A stretch of 64,000 nucleotides of DNA from Populus alba (lineage: Eukaryota; Streptophyta; Magnoliopsida; Malpighiales; Salicaceae): NCBI RefSeq assembly GCF_005239225.2, contig NC_133298.1, positions 5,639,395 to 5,703,394 on the forward strand, read 5' to 3'. The translations under genes and the position numbers were made by a program. The notes under the pieces are model-generated. The model searched no databases. It was given only the letters and a program-made list of their open reading frames with translations, and was not told the origin of the DNA. This document shows positions 1-12,743 of this stretch, in pieces (position 1 is the stretch's first letter; the number at the start of each line of letters is the position of its first letter).

Positions 1-230
1 AGAATGGAACGAAGGTTAGAGAGTTTAAAAAAAGAAACGTTTCCTGCTTATCATCCAACAAAATCAGACATTGTCCAGTTGCCATTGACCAACAGTTTAA
101 ACACACCAGCGAGCAATTATGGAGGGCACAAACACACTGCAAAGGGAGGAACTAAACAGAAGAGTGCTTTTAAAATTAAACTGATCAAGTCCAGAACTAA
201 CCCCTCAAAAGGGCACTACAAGAATAGCCT

Positions 231-1499
231 CTACTCTTTCTTGGTGTAGGTTCGGGCAGCAAGAGCTAAGCCCAAGATTAAGAGTGGCACGATTAGCTGC
301 AAGATCTTAATCAGAAACCCGGACTTGTCATCTTTGGAGCTTGTTCCTCCCAAACCTGGTGCTACGTAAAGACGTTTCGTTGGAACAGTTGTTATATCTA
401 CCTCACCAATGACATACTTTCCCATCATCCCTCTAGCATCATCGCTGTGACCAACATCTTCAAAATCATTCGTTGCATCTTTCCCTGAGAAATGAAAGAA
501 GAGTTCAGTTAAGGTGGTCGAATTTGGGTTTTTGTACTGTTTAGTAAAAGAACATGCCGAATGGGTTAGAGACAGTAGGATTCCCCTACAAACTCTTCAA
601 GCTAAAATTTATGAGGTTTGACAGAACTGGTATCATAACCAACCTGTTGATGACAGCAAAACTTCTCCACCTCCAGGATGATCATCCATAAACGAGGTGA
701 CATCATACACCTGAATATGAAACTCAAAACGTCAATAAAAATTAAAAAAGAAAATACAGTTGCAATGAAGTAAATTTTTCATTAGACACATAATGACATT
801 ATTTTTCGTATCAAAGAAAAAAAAGCAGAACAGGCAGTTCACACCCTATCTCAAAAGAGTAATTACCATAGCTGTCTAATTCATATTCAGAAGGGAGGAG
901 TTACCTGAGGAAATGATGAACAGGCAAAACAAATCTAAACAATGAATTACAACTCGTTTATTTACCTATCAATGTCTACGCATACACTTAAACGGCAGAA
1001 CTTCAAGAGTTAAATTCTGAGGGAGGACATTAGACAAGGCAGTCCTTTCTACCTCACTTGTCAATTCACCAGGATATCCAAAGCAGGATAGTTCAACTGA
1101 CTTTTAATAACACAATTCCTACCACAGTAAGATTTTGACAAATATAATGCATGTTAGCTTCTCATGGGCCTTTCTTTTCACCTCTTCCATAAGGGATTTA
1201 TCCAATTACACGCTTCACAAATTTAAATTGGACCAAAGGTTCTTACATACTACTGGGTGAGGAGGGAAATCCAAAAGGGGTAAATAAAACCAATCACAAA
1301 AAGTCAAAGTTCTCATCTTGTAATCTCAAACTAAATTTTCCCAGCAACCAAACAGAATTCCCCACTTTTAATCTAAAAAATACCAAGAAATGAAACTTGT
1401 AGAAAGAGATCTGACCTTGCCAGAGATAATAAGCCAACAATCGTTGGTTTTGTTGTGCTTGGCAATCTCATCGAACAAGTAAACCTTTGAAGAAGCCAT
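231..1499 (-). CDS. CB5: Cytochrome b5, tail-anchored (complete, 3 exons)
   Basis: Small haem protein that passes electrons to desaturases, hydroxylases and P450s on the ER surface. I joined three minus-strand exons, 1499-1416, 710-644 and 484-231, all with GT-AG borders and matching phase, giving 134 residues, the usual family length. The haem-binding core is intact: the HPGG motif supplies His39 and the DVGHS motif supplies His63 as axial ligands. A hydrophobic stretch near residues 108-128, followed by a short polar tail ending in TKKE, is a typical C-terminal tail anchor for ER or outer mitochondrial membrane. The start is the only upstream ATG in frame and opens with MASSKVYLFDEIAKHN, as in plant cytochrome b5. 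Intron 1 is about 700 bases. The tail resembles Arabidopsis CB5-E-type proteins from memory, but isoform assignment needs a tree. Confidence 0.95.
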
Positions 1500-2751
1500 A
1501 TCTTTCACAAACACTGATCACAAAACCACAAAAAAACATTCAAAACCCACAAATATCTACGACCAAAACCCTTCAGATTTACCCTCAAAAGAACGGTCAA
1601 TATAAAAAATAAAAATAAAAATGCCCCCCCCCCTACTATTAACAAAAAACCCATAACCAAAACAACCAAAGATAATCAAAACAGGCAAGTAGGATTAAGG
1701 ACTAAAAAAGGACACCAACAAGAATCCATGTTGCTCACATGAGAGATATCTGGTGGACTAAGATGAAAGATATTGCTTCTTTCTCTTTCTCTATCTTGGT
1801 GTTAGAAAAAACTGCCTTAGATTCTGATTTATAGTGTTAATGAACTCAAGAGCGGTGACAAGACGACGAAGTATGGTTTGGTGGACTATCTCCTCTCCCC
1901 CATGAGATGCCTTATTTAGAGAAAGAAAAATAAAATATTTGGAATATGATTAGTTTTGTATTGATTGAGGGAAATTATCTATCTTAACTTGCAGCAAATT
2001 TAGAACAATAAAAAAAATTCTGTGAATTTTTTCGTGTGCCAAGCACTCGACTACTTGATTGATGTGTGTATTACACACATGTGGAATTCTTGAGATAATC
2101 CAAGATTCATTGAATTTAATGATAAATTTTTTTAAAAAAAAAACTCCAGGGAGTAGGAGGTCATTTATTTTTCGATTTTTTAAATTCAAATTTATGAGCA
2201 TATTCTCGGGATTTCTTCCGAGATTTGTTAAAATTTGGGATTTAATTTTGACTGAGATATAAGTCAATTTAAAATTATTCTTAATATTGAAAAAACTATA
2301 AATTGCTGTGTTGTAAAGTGAGTGCAAATTTTGTGAGTTGAAGAAAAAAATCTCTAATTTTAATCCGTAGGACAACCTTTAAAATGCTCATAAATATAAA
2401 ACCTTGAACAAAAAAAATATTTTAAAAAAAAATAAATGGATTGAAGCTGTTTTAAAACATAAAAATAAACAATTTTAAAGTTAGACTTGGTGCATGTATT
2501 TGTCAAAACAAGACTTATCCTTGGATTTGTCTCTTTTATTATTATGGTAGGCTATATAAGGTCTATGCAAAACATGTGGAAAATGAGTGGGTTTTTTTTG
2601 CATTTTGACTTGAGATTAAATTTTATATACACACACTGTAAAAGTATTATTTTGAAGTTTGCCTGCATATCAATAATAAAAAAAAATATCGAATGATAAA
2701 ACATATAGCTCCCAGTGATGAACTCATCAATAAACAAAATTAATTTATAGG
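1500..2751. other. Upstream region of the cytochrome b5 gene and AT-rich spacer
   Basis: The first 250-400 bases should hold the 5' UTR and promoter of the minus-strand cytochrome b5 gene. A run of nine C lies near 1623-1631 and a CT-rich stretch near 1770-1800. Beyond about 1950 the sequence is AT-rich with only chance reading frames. No gene seen. Confidence 0.5.
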
Positions 2752-2949
2752 CTGTGTTTGAAAATACTGACAAAACTGTATTTTCAATAAATTTATTATT
2801 TTTTTAAAAAAATATTTTTTTATATTTTAAATCGTTTTAATACGTTGATCTCAAAATAATTTTAAAAAAAATAAAAAAATATTATTTTAATATATTTCAA
2901 CACAAACAACACTTTAAAAAATAATTACAATTACACTCTCAAATACACA
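2752..2949. repeat. MITE-like AT-rich repeat, copy A
   Basis: About 200 bases bounded by TGTGTTTGA on the left and TCAAATACACA on the right, an imperfect terminal inverted repeat. The core carries the motif recurring through this window: a T-rich left half, a short TTTTAATACGTTGAT-like centre, then an A-rich right half. No coding capacity. Family assignment is inference. Confidence 0.5.
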
Positions 2950-4095
2950 ATTAATCATCAAACTAACACCATGGAATTAGATTCTATTATAATTTAGGAA
3001 TTGTGCTCTAGCAATAATTTTCTTTGAACCCTGACGGCTTTCAAATTTGGCTGCAATTACAAACCTTTTTTTTTATTATTTTTTTTAAGAGGGCCTTTAA
3101 ACTATATTAATCAACTGTCCTTATTCAATTTTAATTGAGTAATTGTTACAGTGAGCACTATTAATAGTTTAATAAAAAAACAATTTTTAAAAAACAATAA
3201 AAATTCACCATTTTCACGGTGTTTCAAGGATATCATGTGCAATTAAAGATGTGAAAAATGTCTGTTTAATTGTGTGGTTGATGAAAATATATTTTACTTG
3301 AAATTATATTAAAATAATATTTTATTATAATTATTTTTTATTTTTGACATTGACATATCAAATTAATAAAAAAAAATACTAAAAATATCAATTGAAATCA
3401 TTTTTTAAAAATTAAAAATTAAAAAAATACGTACATCAAATAAAAAGAATATGGTTTCAATTTTTTAATAAATTATTTTTTACTCATTCTCTTAAGCAGC
3501 TATCCATTTGATGTTTTGATAAATGGAATCTTTAAGAATAAATAATTTTTACAAGTTTTTAACCTATCCTATTATTTATTTCAATCAAATTGCAATAAGC
3601 TTGAATGTCACAATCAATCCAATCTGCACGTTGTTGAACAATTCGTCCTCTATACACGTCAATGTTGAATATTGTTTCCATTAATGACTCAATCTTTCTT
3701 GATTTTTTATGATTTTTTTTTGTTCAAGCTTGTTTGACTGGAATTGTTAATTTCTAGTGATTAATGATCTCGGGATTGATACAATACAAATTTTAAATTA
3801 AATTAATTATTTTAAATCAACATAAATTAATCTAAGTTAATTTATTCAAACCATGATACAAGCTTGAACTGATAAACTTGATCCAGACTTTCCTTTTCAA
3901 TTTGTTATCCCATTTTTCAAAATCAAATGAGAAATTAAAAAAAAAAAAAAGTTGAACTAAAATCACCAATTTGATATAAAAAATAATTTATATTCATAAA
4001 AAATAAAAACAAATAAAAAAATAGCTAGAAAAAAAGAAAAGTCATCCAACAAAAAGTTTGTCCAAACCCATAAAAGAAGTTGTGCGTTTTTTTAG
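2950..4095. other. AT-rich spacer without a recognisable gene
   Basis: Long A and T runs and short decayed repeat fragments; no reading frame with a recognisable protein. Parts near 3300-3480 resemble the MITE-like core but have no clear ends. Confidence 0.5.
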
Positions 4096-4282
4096 GTCTC
4101 GTTTAGAAATGCAAGTCAATTCATATTTTTAAAAAATTCAATTGTTTTTATAAAAATTAATTTTTTAAAATTATTTTGATATGTTAATTTTAAAATTAAT
4201 TTTTTAAAAAAATATATTATTTTAATATATTTTAAAATAAAAAATATATTAAACTACAACCATAATGATAATTCCAAACAAT
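4096..4282. repeat. MITE-like AT-rich repeat, copy B
   Basis: Starts near TCTCGTTTAGAAATGC and ends near AATTCCAAACAATA. The centre has the same TTATTTTGATATGTTAAT-type core as other copies, between T-rich and A-rich halves. Noncoding. Confidence 0.5.
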
Positions 4283-4627
4283 ATCCAAAAAAAAAAAAAC
4301 AAGAAGAAAAACATGAAGCTGGTCAAAACATAAAACCAGTGGCTGCCATGGAAGAAACACTATGAGCTCCTAGAGTCAGTCAGCTGGCAAAACCAGTGGC
4401 TGTACGCAGCAGCAATCTTCACACGCCCATGGAAACAAAACAAGACAAGCTATGGCATCCAGACTTGGTCAATTGTCAGTGCCGGAGACATTGAACTACC
4501 ATGGCAACTTTACCTTATAATTTTATGGTACCAATTGTCTTACCACGCTGGGTCCATTATCTTTTTTCTAAAGTGTTGCTACTTTAAAAATAATAATCAC
4601 AACATCAATAAAATTATTATTATTAAG

Positions 4628-4810
4628 CTTTTATTTGGTATTGCATTTTCAATAATGGTAAAATAAAATTTAATTTTTTTTTAAAAAAATTATATTTTAA
4701 AATTGTTTCAATATGTTAATATCAAAATATTTTTTAATTTTTTTAAAAATATTATATAAATATATTTTTAAATAAAAAATATTTTAATTATTATATTTCT
4801 AAACACCCCT
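4628..4810. repeat. MITE-like AT-rich repeat, copy C
   Basis: Begins TTTATTTGGTATTGCA and ends ATTTCTAAACACCCC, with the shared core (TTGTTTCAATATGTTAATATC) near its middle. Noncoding. Confidence 0.5.
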
Positions 4811-7800
4811 AAAAAGTTAACAGTCAACAACATGGTTGATGACAATAACAAATAAAGAATTATTCTTTTTAATGATTACAATGAAGATTTTAAGAGATTA
4901 TTTGCAGTAGCATTGAATGGTTTTACTTCTTATATTATTATTATTGTTATTATTATTATTATTTAAAATCTTGATTTTTAAAAGATATAAAACAATAATT
5001 TACTAGAAATACATCAACACGAGTATAAACAATTGCTTAAGGTTCGAGCAAGGAGGATTTAGATTTGATATATTTTATGATTAAGACATAATTTTTTTTT
5101 TTTATAAAGATAATTGAATACATGCATCTCACATTTCATTTAATTACAGGAAAAAAAATAGAAAATCATCCCTATAAGATGCATAATGAGAAAATCTATT
5201 TATGCCGTATTTGACCTGGAGATTTTCAGACCAGATTGTGGCTTTGTCATTTTTTGGTATAAATTAGGAAGTCAAATCTATTAAGGTTGTTTCCCCAAAG
5301 GTCAAATTTGACTGTTCAGTTGAACAACATTTTGTTTTCCTTAGTTGATTTTTCAAAATTAAAATTATTTTCTTTTTTTTCCTTAGTTGATTTTTTTGGG
5401 TATTATTTTTATTTTGGTGATAATATGTGAAAACTAACTAAAAAATAGGTGATCTTTAGGAGAAAATATATAGTCAAATATTTTAGTATTCTTGGGGATG
5501 ATAAATTGAAGAATGCTGGGATTTGAAGGAAAGTAGTGGTATCATACTCTCTTAGTTTGCATAATATTTTAATTTCTGTAGTCTAATGTCATCTATTTAT
5601 TATTTTTTTTATTAATATAAATATTTAAATTAATATATATATATATATATATATATACCTCAATTAATTTTACTGTACTGAAATTAATTAACCTGTTCTA
5701 TTTTGGTATTTGTCTATTCTCACATGGCTGTTTCAATGACTACTGCTACTCTCTATATTTCGGATTTGACAAGCAAAGAAAGTCAAGTCTACAATGACAG
5801 CTTGGAAAGGCGGCTGGCCAGGTGTTTTTAAATTTTTTCTATTTTTTTAAATTACTTAAAAAAAATGATAAAAAAATATGAAATAAGTGATGAAGAGAGT
5901 CAAACCTTTAAAGCCCTTTCCAAACTATTAGAATTAAGGGGACTCAGTTGAAGATTGATATAAAATCCAGGACTTTTTTCATTCAAGGAGAAGCAGGCGC
6001 GGGAAACCATGGAAAAAGAGAGAAATCAAGGAAAATAAAATAATAATTAGAGCTACGCCAAACTTCAATTTCAGAAACACCCCCGCCTTGATAGAACAAT
6101 AACTATACAATGGTTTCAATGACACCAAAAAAACCTATCTTGAAGGCTCTATGAGACCTCACATGCTATCCAAAGCACAATATCATCTTCTACTCGTTGA
6201 CATGTGCTCTACACACGTTAATTTTTTATTTTTTTCTTTGTTCATTCTAGTCCATAAATCTATAGTAACCTTTCAATTGAGTTTTGATTTTTATTCTATT
6301 CGAATCTAAGCTCTTTTCTTCAATTTAATTCTTATTTTTTTAATAACTCTTCATTTTAATCCTGAATTTCATTCAACTTGAGCCCAAAGAAGGCCCAACA
6401 TTGGAAGGAAAGAAGAAAAAAAGAAAAAAAAAAAAAAGAGATACTTAGTTCATGAAGCTAGTGTATTGTGATTGTATCCATAACTCAAGTCATGAATTTG
6501 ACGGTTAACCCAAGTTGTTTAATATCAATTAAATATATCACCGTCTCAATATTAAAAAAAAAATCACCTTGAAATCAAGTCAGCTTAGGTCTCAACTAGA
6601 TAAAAAAACATCACTTAAAAAAACTAGTTTTTTTAACACATATTTCTCGTTTATGTTAGCAAATAAGCGCATTTGTTTTTTGTTACACAATCTTAATTTT
6701 TGTGAATGTTATAGCAAGAACAATGCCTGCAAATTATTTTATGGTGTTGTGCAAAAAAATTTGCTTCAACAACAGGAGCCGAGTGTGGATAACAGGCTAG
6801 TTACAACTAAAACTACGTTTGAAATTGAGGTTGAATATGCTTTTCATTGAAATTTGATTTTTTTTTCTTCAGATTATTTTTTTAGTAATTGTTAGGAATT
6901 GTTAGGCTCTAGTTGCTCCATGCTCACTTGTCCTCCTATGAAAGGCACATCTTTTTTTACTTTTGATTTTAATTCTTTTAGTTCAGGTACGCCTCTCTTT
7001 ACTTTTACTTTTAACTTTGTAATTGTTATGTAATTTTTCATACCCAAAGAAGATTGTTATGTCAAACCAATAAAAGTTTTTTCTATGATTTTCTTGATGT
7101 TGTTCTTGTGAGGACAATAATTGGACACCGGCTTTGGTTATTTATTAAAGAAATAGAGTATAAAAACACCACACACTCAATAAATGGTGTGAATCTATGT
7201 AAAAAAATTTTAATTGGTTTCCTCTCTTTCTTGTTTTACATTTGAATAATTCATATCTCTTGATCTTTATTTTTTTTCCCAGTCAAATGACTTCTTTTCT
7301 TTCCTTTTGTATTGTGTATCTTTTGCTCAAAGATTTATTTTTGAGCAAGGATCAAACAAAAAGAAATTTGGGGTTGGATTTTTGGATATTATCCTAACCG
7401 GTTTAGCTTGTTGAGAAAGCCAAGATTTCTTTGAAAATAAACATAAAACTGTGAAAATAGAAATAAGACGAACCAGTTTAAATGGTTTGGAAAGAAAAAA
7501 ACCGAATTGAACATGGTCGGTTCGAAACGATTTTCGGTTCTGTTTGATTTAAAAAAATTGAAAAATAATAATTTTAATTTGATTATTTATTTTGATCCCA
7601 AAACAAACTGAACCGAAAATACACACCCCTAGTCTCAAGAAACAAACCCTTTGAGAAAAACAGACGACAGCGAACAAACTTGAGCTGGGACTTTCTATGC
7701 ATGCAAGAAAAGCCCTGAAACAGAATGAATGTGCCTTCCTATGCAACAATCAAGAGCATAAAATGCCAGGCCATGACTTAAAAAAAGAAAAGTTTGAATA

Positions 7801-7866
7801 TATTTTTTTTATAAAAAAAATCAATCCTCCATGGCCTAAAACACTCCAAGTATTCATATTTATACC
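4811..7866. other. Long AT-rich spacer with decayed repeats
   Basis: No gene recognised in about 3 kb. It holds an (AT)n run near 5632-5657 and a patch near 7380-7630 with repeated CCGGTTT/ACCGAA-type words ending ACACACCCCT, which recalls the ends of plant hAT-like MITEs but has no clear left end. A 93-codon frame at 6569-6850 has no domain I recognise and lies in decayed repeat DNA, so I do not call it a gene. Confidence 0.45.
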
Positions 7867-8239
7867 AATTTAGGCACAAACAGCTCACCTACCAACATCT
7901 GTACAGAGCAAGACTATGTAGTAATTTTTGTAGTACAGCATTAATAAAAAAAAACTGGTTAGGGGTGTAGGCGTGTAGCTCATCACTTATGCAGTAATTT
8001 AGGCACAGACAGCTTATCATCTATGGGTAACTTAATTAGTGAGATTCTAGATTTGTTTTCTAGAGGTTATTAGTTTAAATCTCATAAATTTTAAAATTAT
8101 TGAAGATTTATATAATTATTAAATTCAGAGGCCGTGAGATTAGTTAAAATGCGTAAAAGTTAGCTAAATACCTACATTAATAATAATAATAATAAAAAAA
8201 GACTATGAACTAATTTTTGTAGTACAGCACTAATCAAAA
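7867..8239. repeat. Diverged tandem duplication, second copy interrupted by a SINE
   Basis: Copy 1 (7867-7949) starts AATTTAGGCACAAACAGCT and ends with a block beginning AGACTATGTAGTAATTTTTG. Copy 2 starts at 7996 with nearly the same left block (AATTTAGGCACAGACAGCT) and resumes at 8201 with GACTATGAACTAATTTTTG. The SINE lies between the two halves of copy 2. Confidence 0.65.
8026..8202 (+). mobile_element. SINE, Salicaceae (SaliS-like) type
   Basis: About 177 bases with a tRNA-derived head and an A-rich tail. A degenerate pol III box B is visible (TTAGTTTAAATCTC near 8068-8081). The 3' part reads GCCGTGAGATTAGTTAAAAT and continues to ACCTACATTAATAATAAT, closely resembling the conserved 3' region of Salicaceae SINEs as I remember them. 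CTATG occurs at both ends (8021-8025 and 8203-8207) and may be a short target-site duplication. The copy is diverged, so it is probably old and inactive. Confidence 0.65.
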
Positions 8240-8685
8240 CGCCAGCCATGGCCAATGGCTGCTGTACATTTGAGCACATGCTAGGTCCATAAATTTGATC
8301 CTCCTCTCGGTGTCTTATCATCACTATTTTGCACTCTGTATTTATCTTTGTAGTGCAGATAGATATATAGAGAAGAAAAGTGGGCATTAGAGTGAGTGCA
8401 TGAAGTGAAGAAAGCAGGAAATGGAACTAAAAAAGTTGTAATAATTAATTGGTGCATGGCAAGTTAAAAGTTCATTTTGCTCCCTCTACTCTTAATCTTA
8501 TCTTACTTTGATCCCTTTATGACATTGTGTCTTAAAATCATTCTCTTTAGACTGTTCTCTGTTTCTCTAGATGGTCTGAAATTATTTATTTTTTTCCTCA
8601 CTTCACTACTCACAAGGCTTTCAAGGAACTTTCATTAGGCCTAGAATTAGAAAGAGGGCTTAGCTTTCTATTGTAATAAAGCTTC

Positions 8686-8787
8686 AGCCCAAAATTGAGC
8701 CAGGCCTTTCCTAGCCCAACTCTCCACCACCCAAAACAGCCCAAACCCTAACCACCACCCAACCACCCAAAACAGCCCAAACCCTAA
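8686..8787. promoter_or_regulatory. Site II and telo-box cluster upstream of the MSP1-like gene
   Basis: Four AGCCCA sites (site II, TGGGCT on the other strand) lie at 8686-8691, 8713-8718, 8737-8742 and 8774-8779. Two telo-boxes, AAACCCTAA, lie at 8742-8750 and 8779-8787, each touching an AGCCCA. A third telo-box is at 9074-9082, just before the ATG. In plants site II elements with telo-boxes mark promoters of ribosomal, cell-cycle and nuclear mitochondrial genes, bound by TCP-type factors. This fits the mitochondrial role expected of the downstream gene. Confidence 0.7.
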
Positions 8788-8798
8788 CCACCAGCATC
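8725..8798. repeat. 37-bp tandem duplication carrying the site II/telo-box pair
   Basis: A unit starting ACCACCCAAAACAGCCC at 8725 recurs at 8762, an offset of 37 bases, essentially identical over more than 30 bases. It doubles the AGCCCA-AAACCCTAA module. Confidence 0.8.
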
Positions 8799-9073
8799 AC
8801 CACCACTGCTTTTTACAACACAACCCCAGCACCCCCACCCCAGCCACAAAACACCAAAATTAAGGACGTCATCGGACTCTTAAAAAAGAATTACAAAATC
8901 CAGAAACATCCCACTCGCTAACTTATTCCCTAAGGACTTCCCAAAACCCAAAACCCAAAAACTATTAAACACAACATAATTTCAATAAATCTAGCATCCT
9001 TTTTTTTCTTTCTTTTTATTCTCTTCAATCAAAAGAAACAGAAAGTTTCCTGCTTTATTAATTATTACGCAGA

Positions 9074-9082
9074 AAACCCTAA
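9074..9082 (+). promoter_or_regulatory. Telo-box in the 5' UTR of the MSP1-like gene
   Basis: AAACCCTAA ends eight bases before the ATG. A telo-box this close to the start is common in plant housekeeping genes and probably lies in the 5' UTR. Confidence 0.55.
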
Positions 9083-9090
9083 CATCATCA

Positions 9091-12000
9091 ATGAGGGGTT
9101 CATCAGAAACCAAGTTTTTGCAAGAGCTACTGCTATATGCAGCAAGTGCTGCTTTGAGTTGTTTGGTATTGTTTGCTGGGCTCCGACAACTTGACCCGAA
9201 TCGTGAAGCATCAAAGAAAGCCCTTGAACATAAGAAGGAAATCGCTAAGCGTTTGGGTCGTCCTCTTATCCAAACAAACCCTTATGAGGTGTGTGCAAAG
9301 TTTCTATTTTTGTTGAAAAGTTTGGATTTTTTTGCAAGTTTTAATTTGGGTTTTGGAGGGTTTTGTGAGTTTTGGGTGTAGGGTTAGATAATGGAATATA
9401 GGGCTTGTTTTGGTTTATTGGGTTTTTGGTAGGTTTTGTGTGTTTGGATTATATGGTCAGATAATGGAATGAAGGGTCTGTTTATTTTAATGGGGTTTTG
9501 AAGAATTTTGTGAATTTGGATTATATGGTTAGTTAATAGTATGTAAGTTTTGTTTTTATTATGTACTATTGAATTTAGTATGCTTGAATTGTCATGTATC
9601 TGCAAAAAATTTGAATTTTGTCAGTGATGTTGGGGTTGAGGTTAATATTGCAATGAGGGATGTGGGTGGTTTGGTGGCTTATTTTAGGAATAGGGATCGG
9701 GGGATTTGGGTGTTTTAGTGAAGATAGGTGCTTAAATCAGTTTTTGGGATGTAAGGGAGTGATTGCTTGTGATGAATGGGACGTGATTAAATTTCCAGTT
9801 CTTCTGGGGGAATGGCCTTTTTTTGTTTGTATTAGTAGAAACTAAGTTCATTTCTGATTGAGTTGTGTGTTGAACTTTTGTAAGGATGCATTGGAGTTTA
9901 GGCCTCTGGGTTGGTGTTATTGTACCGCTATCATTATTTAGATAACCATAGACAGTTATAATATCTCTTGGTGTCTTCAAACCTATCATTTGTTTTTATA
10001 GGTGGTCTATTCTTAGTTGGCTGCTCTCACACAACAAATACCGAGAGTTTCTAATGTCATCTGAACACGTGAAAATATCCATCATATTTTGAAAGTGATA
10101 CTATGTTAACATTGGTGCCTGCCATTTTCAGTAATAGCCTCTGGCATGAACTGACTGGAGGCAGGTTCTTAGTTGGAAGAAATTAACTTTGAAGACTTGG
10201 TTCTGAACCAATATGATGGTTGTAATTGGCAAATATAGATAGTAGTTGTTTTTATACCTGATGAAATTTGGAGGTGTCAACACCAAAAAAACTATCTTTT
10301 CAATTTGAAACCTTTTGTTTGTGATTGCTTTGTGGAAGATTAAACTGCTTTGTAACAATTGAGTTCATACTCTAAACACTATTCAATGTAGCCATGTTTT
10401 CATGTTGAAAGTATATTTGGTTGGAATGGAGACTTTAGGATCATGGTCAGTGCAGTGGTTTATTAATTTGCGGCAATTGGGTATTTTTATTTTGAACAGG
10501 ATGTAATAGCATGTGATGTTATAAATCCTGATCACATAGATGTGGAATTTGGGTCAATTGGAGGGCTGGAAGCTATCAAGCAAGCTTTGTATGAACTGGT
10601 GATACTTCCTCTGCGGAGACCCGAACTCTTTTCACATGGGAAACTTCTTGGTCCACAAAAGGGGGTATTGTTATATGGACCACCAGGCACTGGAAAGACC
10701 ATGCTTGCCAAAGCTATTGCAAGAGAGTCCGGAGCTGTTTTCATAAATGTGAGGATCTCTAATTTGATGAGCAAATGGTTTGGTGATGCACAAAAGCTCG
10801 GTGAGTATAGATCGTGTTTGAATCGCCTGTCTTGCATTTTCAAGGTTTCTGTCTTGCACTTGGCAAAATTAATGATGATTTAAAATTATTGCCTTTTTAT
10901 TCAAGAATTTGTTGTGGCCAACTGATTATACTGAACGAAATTTAGTTTCTCTCTGACAATAGAAGCAAGGTAGTTCTTTGTGACCTTGCTGTTTATAACT
11001 AAGACGGAACATGCCTCTGTTATCCTTATGAGATTAATTGTGCTAAAAGTCAGAAAATAACTAAACATTGTGTTAATATACTTTCTTTGGTAAAAACCCA
11101 CTTGATAAAATATTTGTTGGCAGCATGAGTTTGTTGGATGCTCGATTAACTTAAAGAAAACGAGCACTGTAGTTTGCTTATATGCTGGATCTTTTAGTCT
11201 GATGATCAAGATTGTCAAATGATTACAATATTGGTATTTTTGTTGTTATGTAGTATTTCTCTATATCCTGATTCAGGACTATTTCAAAAGGGTACTGAAT
11301 CGCATATATTCTGTCAATTGTGAAAGTGATCATCACAGTATTTTGCAACTACATATTTGTGTTGAACCATCTCTTCTCCTCTGTATTTTGCAAGTATTGT
11401 TGGTTTTGTGCTGACTAGAAACAGATTTAGAAGTAACTATTTTGCATAGTTGCTTTTTCGTTCCTTCTATCAAAGTTTTCATAATCTGATTATTGTTTCA
11501 GTTGCTGCTGTTTTTAGCCTGGCTTATAAACTCCAGCCTGCTATTATATTTATTGACGAGGTCGACAGTTTTCTGGGCCAGCGCCGTACTACAGATCATG
11601 AGGCATTAACCAATATGAAGACTGAGTTCATGGCATTATGGGATGGGTTTACTACAGATCGTGAGTCTTTCACTTGAAACAAGTGCTACATTTGTGTATT
11701 CTTTTTGTGCAGTGACTTGCTAGTATGTGTTATATCTATGATTTGTGTAATTGCTGTAATTTATTCATGGGTTTGGCCTGGGCTGATTTAGTGATTATAT
11801 TCTTACAGAGAATGCACAAGTGATGGTACTTGCTGCAACCAACCGTCCTTCAGAACTTGATGAAGCAATCCTCCGGCGTCTTCCTCAGGCCTTTGAGATT
11901 GGGATGCCTGATCAAAGAGAGAGGGCTGAGATCCTGAAGGTTGTTTTGAAAGGGGAGAAGATTGAAAACAACATTGACTTCAACTACATAGCAAGTTTGT

Positions 12001-12743
12001 GTGAGGGCTACACTGGTTCAGATCTTCTTGAACTTTGCAAGAAAGCAGCTTACTTTCCTATTAGGGAAATATTGGATGAGGAGAAGAAGGGGAAAAACTC
12101 TAGTGTAAGTATATATTTATCACTGTGTTATTCCACAATTTAACTTCCTACAGTTATTTTACCATATATTGAATAATATAGTTCTTGGCTGCAAATTATT
12201 ATACTCACAGCTAATTCTTCGAGGTACTTCTACTGATTTGTAATTTTAGCTTATAAATCCTATACAAGCTTGAGCCTATCATGGCAAAGTTATGGTTTGG
12301 TTGCCTGCTGTGCACTATCCAAAATCAATGGCTTCCATTGCAAGGGATAGACCATAATATGGTTCCTTGTGAGAACTAGAAGGAATTAAACAAGGTGTTT
12401 TTTGAACCTACAAGGGATAGCTATTGGTGTCAAAAATATTCTCTTCAAGAATTGTTCTATTGTACTAGCCTGCTGTTGGATTCTTGAACCCTTACTGAGT
12501 TTCTTCATCGTGACTCTTTATCAGGCACCAAGGCCATTGTCCCAGGCAGACTTGCAGAGAGTTCTTGCCACATCAACTAAGACTGGGGTTGCTGCAAATG
12601 AGTACAGTAGGTCAAGCTCACAATCACCTGGGTGGCCAAGGCAGTCGGATGATTATCAGGTTCAGGCCACAATTAATGAGCTCTCTAAGCTCATGGTTTC
12701 TCAAATCTTGAATCTCCAGCCCCCGGATAACCAGGACACTTGA
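9091..12743 (+). CDS. MSP1/ATAD1-type AAA ATPase, outer mitochondrial membrane extractase (5 exons)
   Basis: Membrane-anchored AAA ATPase of the Msp1/ATAD1 family, which pulls mislocalised tail-anchored proteins from the outer mitochondrial and peroxisomal membranes. Exons 9091-9288, 10500-10800, 11502-11660, 11809-12104 and 12525-12743 join in phase to 390 residues, the family length. A single membrane segment at about residues 13-31 is followed by a basic linker. Walker A is GPPGTGKT (126-133). Walker B is IIFIDEVD (about 181-188), followed by SFLGQRR. Sensor 1 lies in [17 protein letters not shown] with the paired arginines expected of this family. The C-terminal helical lid ends in a Gln/Ser-rich tail. 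All catalytic motifs are intact. The start follows a telo-box closely, and the promoter carries site II elements. From memory it resembles Arabidopsis At4g27680/At5g53540. Confidence 0.95.

Noticed and set aside
2059..2773. Short open frames on both strands
   Set aside because: AT-rich chance frames with no domain-like features.
6569..6850. 93-codon frame
   Set aside because: No recognisable domain, low-complexity Lys/Phe/Asn bias and surrounded by decayed repeats.
8742..8787. Interstitial telomere repeat
   Set aside because: AAACCCTAA occurs as isolated promoter telo-boxes, not as a tandem telomeric array.
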